DNA of 8,677 bases from Chloroflexi bacterium RBG_13_46_14 (GTDB taxonomy: Bacteria; Chloroflexota; Dehalococcoidia; Dehalococcoidales; UBA2162), in contig MGML01000175.1 of the NCBI GenBank assembly GCA_001796415.1, forward strand, positions 1 through 8,677, read 5' to 3'. Positions 6,307 to 8,677 of the stretch are shown here, in pieces. The translations under genes were made by a program, and so were the position numbers. The notes beneath the pieces were generated by a model that made no database searches, was not told the origin of the DNA, and worked only from the letters and a program-made list of their open reading frames with translations. Numbering within the stretch: position 1 is the first letter of the stretch; each line of letters begins with the position of its first letter.

Positions 6307-8082
6307 CTATTTTCCTGCCCTGGTAAGAGTAGCACCCGTGATTTTTCTTGTCATCAGAGCCATGTAGTTATAAGGCGGGATACGGCTGTAACTGTAAGAA
6401 AAGGCGCAGCCCGGCGCTCCTCCAGCCACGAAGAGATTTATGTTCTCGGGAGAAATTAAAACAGGCACCATTCCTCCGGGCTTGAGGGCAACTTCGAACA
6501 CTTCCCTCCGTTCAGGGGGAATAACTCCGGTCTCGATCCCGGTCTGTATTCCTTTGATATCCTCCGGTCTCAGATCCTCATGCTTTACGCTGGTTCGCCT
6601 GTAAATTTCATCCTGCAGGCTGACCTGGTCATAGCCCATCTTTTTCAGTTCAGAAACCAGCTCGGGGAACAGGATTATCATGTGATTGTTTCCTCCTCCT
6701 CCCGAACCCGGTATCGAGCCGACACCTTTACTTCCCCACTGGGGAAACATGCGGCTATCCTGCCTTTTAATATTGTCGATAATTCTGTTGAGTATTTCCT
6801 CGGCATCCCAAGTACCTATCATACCTCCGTAGAAGTTCTGGGTAGGGCCGGCGCTGGGGATAGAAGCGACTGTAACACAACTGTCTTCCGAATTGAATCC
6901 TCTGCTGGTATGATAGGGTTCCCACTTACTCAAATCGGTATTTTCGGCAATGGTAATATAAGTATGAGGAGAAACTCGCCCTGTCAAACCCATGTCATTC
7001 AACCCCGGCCAGATATGACCTATGTTCAGCGTCGACAGGCGTATCGACCGCCCGATGGTATTATTGGCTCTCCACCCATGACCCATGAACCCTATTCCCG
7101 TCTGCATCTCTATCTCTTTAGCGATAGGACCACTGACCACTATAAGCAGGTTGAACGAACCTGCCGATAAAAGTACATGCCGGTCGTCGTATCTTTCATT
7201 GGTCAATGCCTCCATGATGGCAATAATTACCGGCAGGTACTCCGGTTTTGCTCCAGCCATAACCGCGTTTATCGCTATCTTCTCAATCGTGGCAATACCT
7301 TGCTTCGGGCTTACCTTGCCTATTACCTCACCCGGTGAACGGCTTGTCCCCGAAAGCATCCACTTTACCCGTTCGGCGGTAGGGGGGACCATCGGCAGGC
7401 CGTCGCCCCACCTGTTATCCAGGTATATCCGGTTGAACTCCTCGGCGGCTATTTCGTATGAGTCACCCATTATGGTGACAAATTTCGATTCAGCCGAATC
7501 CTTCTTTGCCTGGTCGACGGAGGTTTCTTCTGCCGTCAGAGGTGAAGTCAAGGCGTCGATTAACCCGTCTATCACGCCTTCCGCTACAGGCCTGACCTGC
7601 TCGACGCTGGCCCTCAACCGGTAGAACTCGGCTGAACTAATGGTTCGGTATCGGACAGTGGACATGGCATTATCCTCAGCCGCCGACCTGGCGGCTTCTC
7701 TGAAGGTATCGCACGGAATGAATACACCCGGTTTTTCCAGTTTTTCCAGTTTTATCGTACCGGCAACGCCGGCGAAAGTGCAGGACCCTCAGTCACCGAC
7801 CGCGTACACAAAAGCGTCTATTCCGGAAGCGAAATCTCTGGCTTCACTGTCTCTTATCTCGAAGGCTCCCGTCAGGCGGTTAACCGTGATATCCGGGTAT
7901 CTTTGCTTAAGTAGATCCTCAATGGCAGTATAGAAATTATCCATACCCGGTTTACCGTTGGAATATAACCCGATAGTCTTTCCGGCAAGACCGGATATGC
8001 GCGCAGATGGAGTATATACCGGCGGCGCTTCGATCTCGCCCCTAGGATTAAGCAGTTCCAGACTTACTGTAGGATTATCCAT
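6307..8082 (-). CDS. UGSC family selenoprotein (Sec98, in-frame UGA at 7789-7791)
   Basis: One 591-residue frame from ATG at 8082 (AGGAG about 7 nt upstream) to TAG at 6307, interrupted only by TGA at 7791-7789. Read through, residues 95-101 are VGD-U-GSC, the signature that names the UGSC family; Sec98 and C101 form a U-x-x-C redox pair like thioredoxin CxxC. The N-terminal domain (about 1-135) has the family strand KTIGLYSNGKPGMDNF and DAFVYAVGD before Sec. A long second domain follows, with NRWGDGLPMVPPTAERV (223-239), IEKIAINAVMAGAKPEYLPV (267-286), a Gly-rich GSGGGGNNH (459-467) and LFVAGGAPGC (550-559). A SECIS-like hairpin follows the UGA. The molecular function is unknown; a redox role is inferred from the motif. 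The internal ATG at 7665 lacks a convincing Shine-Dalgarno site and would leave out the signature, so the two-ORF reading is an artefact. selA, selB, selC and selD are not in this window. Confidence 0.93.
7755..7791 (-). promoter_or_regulatory. Bacterial SECIS element with Sec UGA codon
   Basis: Directly after the UGA (7789-7791) the mRNA folds as CCGGC (7768-7772) with GCCGG (7760-7764), a perfect 5-bp GC stem, around the loop GUU (7765-7767). A UA bulge (7758-7759) separates it from a lower stem UCG (7773-7775) with CGA (7755-7757). The loop lies 21 nt after the UGA and begins with G followed by U, as bacterial SECIS loops recognised by SelB do. It lies within the coding region, as expected in bacteria. 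Confidence 0.75.
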
Positions 8083-8155
8083 ATTTATCTCCTAGTAAAT
8101 AACTCAGATATTTTATTTTTATTTTATTGTAGCCAGACATTAAATTGGACCGTGT

Positions 8156-8677
8156 TTACTTACGGTTACTGGCAACCCAGTCTTTCCTGACCTTGATATA
8201 AGTGTCCCAGTCTCCCATCGAGAGGGATGAACCACCTTCTACATCGATAGAAGTTCCCGTAATAGTTCTCGATCGTTCTGATGCCAGGAACAAAGCAGCC
8301 TCACCTATATCCTCGGACATCGTCACCCGTCGTATCGGCAGTCTTTTAGCCATCGCTTTAAGCTGTTCCGGCGGTACCGGTCTATAGGATGATGTGACTC
8401 CCGCCGGGCATATTGCGTTTACATTGATCCCATAAGGTCCAAGCTCATAAGCCAGCTGCCGGGTAAGTCCGAGAACCCCCGCTTTTGCCGCGGTATATGA
8501 AGCACCCGTCATGGCGGTGATATTTTTACCGGCCATAGAGGCAATGGACACAATTTTCCCTCCGCCGCGACTTTTCATCGCTGGGATGACGGCTTTTGAA
8601 CAGATGAATGGCGCATATAGGTTTCTGGCAACTACTGCATGCCAGTCTTCCCATGACATATCTTCCACCAGAATCGG
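8156..8677 (-). CDS. SDR family oxidoreductase (N-terminus off right edge)
   Basis: 173 residues are visible; the frame stays open to the window edge (codons for PIL precede the GTG at 8668), so that GTG is internal, not a start. This is the C-terminal two thirds of a classical short-chain dehydrogenase/reductase of about 250 residues. Counting from the GTG codon, it shows the NLYAPF segment (N16), the catalytic Ser in KIVSIASMAG (S44), YTAAK (Y58, K62), LAYELGPYGINVNAICPAG, and the closing TGTSIDVEGG. The nucleotide-binding TGxxxGxG lies outside the window. The enzyme would oxidise an alcohol or reduce a ketone with NAD(P)H in the cytoplasm. It precedes the selenoprotein gene by 73 nt in the same direction and probably belongs to the same transcription unit. 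The substrate cannot be inferred. Confidence 0.93.
   Translation of the reverse strand, partial: PILVEDMSWEDWHAVVARNLYAPFICSKAVIPAMKSRGGGKIVSIASMAGKNITAMTGASYTAAKAGVLGLTRQLAYELGPYGINVNAICPAGVTSSYRPVPPEQLKAMAKRLPIRRVTMSEDIGEAALFLASERSRTITGTSIDVEGGSSLSMGDWDTYIKVRKDWVASNRK

Noticed and set aside
6294..6312. Hairpin AAATAGA/TCTATTT as terminator of the selenoprotein gene
   Set aside because: The stem is almost all A/T, overlaps the stop codon and is not followed by a proper T run; the dehydrogenase gene continues in the same direction.
6580..7624. Plus-strand ORFs of 196 and 179 aa opposite the selenoprotein gene
   Set aside because: Low-complexity shadow translations with no recognisable domain, antisense to a well-supported conserved coding region.
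7666..7791. TGA at 7789-7791 as a nonsense mutation making a pseudogene or two separate genes
   Set aside because: The reading frame is intact on both sides, the TGA falls exactly on the family's Sec/Cys position with GSC after it, and a SECIS-like hairpin follows. The downstream ATG lacks a convincing ribosome-binding site.
8105..8130. A/T tract between the SDR and selenoprotein genes as a terminator
   Set aside because: On the transcribed minus strand it is A-rich rather than T-rich and has no preceding GC hairpin.
1..8677. CRISPR array, insertion sequence or transposase
   Set aside because: No regularly spaced repeats and no transposase-like reading frame were seen on either strand.

Overview
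The window looks like a piece of a bacterial chromosome from an anaerobe that uses selenocysteine. The main evidence is a tungsten/molybdopterin aldehyde ferredoxin oxidoreductase (AOR) family gene and a UGSC-family gene carrying an in-frame UGA followed at once by a bacterial SECIS-type hairpin. DUF169, SDR and beta-hydroxyacid dehydrogenase genes beside them fit uncultured catabolic anaerobes such as Dehalococcoidia-like Chloroflexota or Desulfobacterota. That assignment is inference from gene content only; no phylogenetic marker is present.

Right two thirds (8677 down to 2502, minus strand): five genes in one direction that look like an operon. In transcription order they are an SDR oxidoreductase (its N-terminus lies off the right edge), a 591-residue UGSC-family selenoprotein, an NAD(P)-binding 3-hydroxyisobutyrate-dehydrogenase-like enzyme, a DUF169 protein and a 630-residue AOR. 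Gaps are about 73, 134, 20-71 (depending on the DUF169 start) and 48 nt. The likely theme is anaerobic oxidation of a hydroxy-acid or alcohol substrate: two nicotinamide-dependent dehydrogenases, a ferredoxin-linked aldehyde/acid enzyme, and a Sec-containing redox protein. The substrate cannot be read from the sequence.

The selenoprotein gene is easily mis-annotated. A conventional caller splits it into a 97-aa ORF (8082-7789) and a 452-aa ORF (7665-6307). The two are one frame joined through TGA at 7789-7791, and the codons from that TGA onward read Sec-Gly-Ser-Cys, the family signature.

Middle (2228-2501) is a convergent intergenic region with a hairpin capped by a GTGA tetraloop and a short direct repeat. 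At 1715-2227 (plus strand) is a Lys-rich, AT-rich gene for a small ribbon-helix-helix-like protein that differs in composition and orientation from its neighbours. Its roughly 690-bp upstream region is non-coding and unusually structured: two adjacent palindromes, a sequence resembling a tRNA/tmRNA 3' end (possible attachment-site relic), a terminator-like hairpin, and a 12-bp sequence present in inverted orientation at both ends.

Left edge (1-1022, minus strand): a long open frame that runs off the window. It encodes a two-repeat cupin-like protein with a four-cysteine cluster between the repeats and has a perfect Shine-Dalgarno site.
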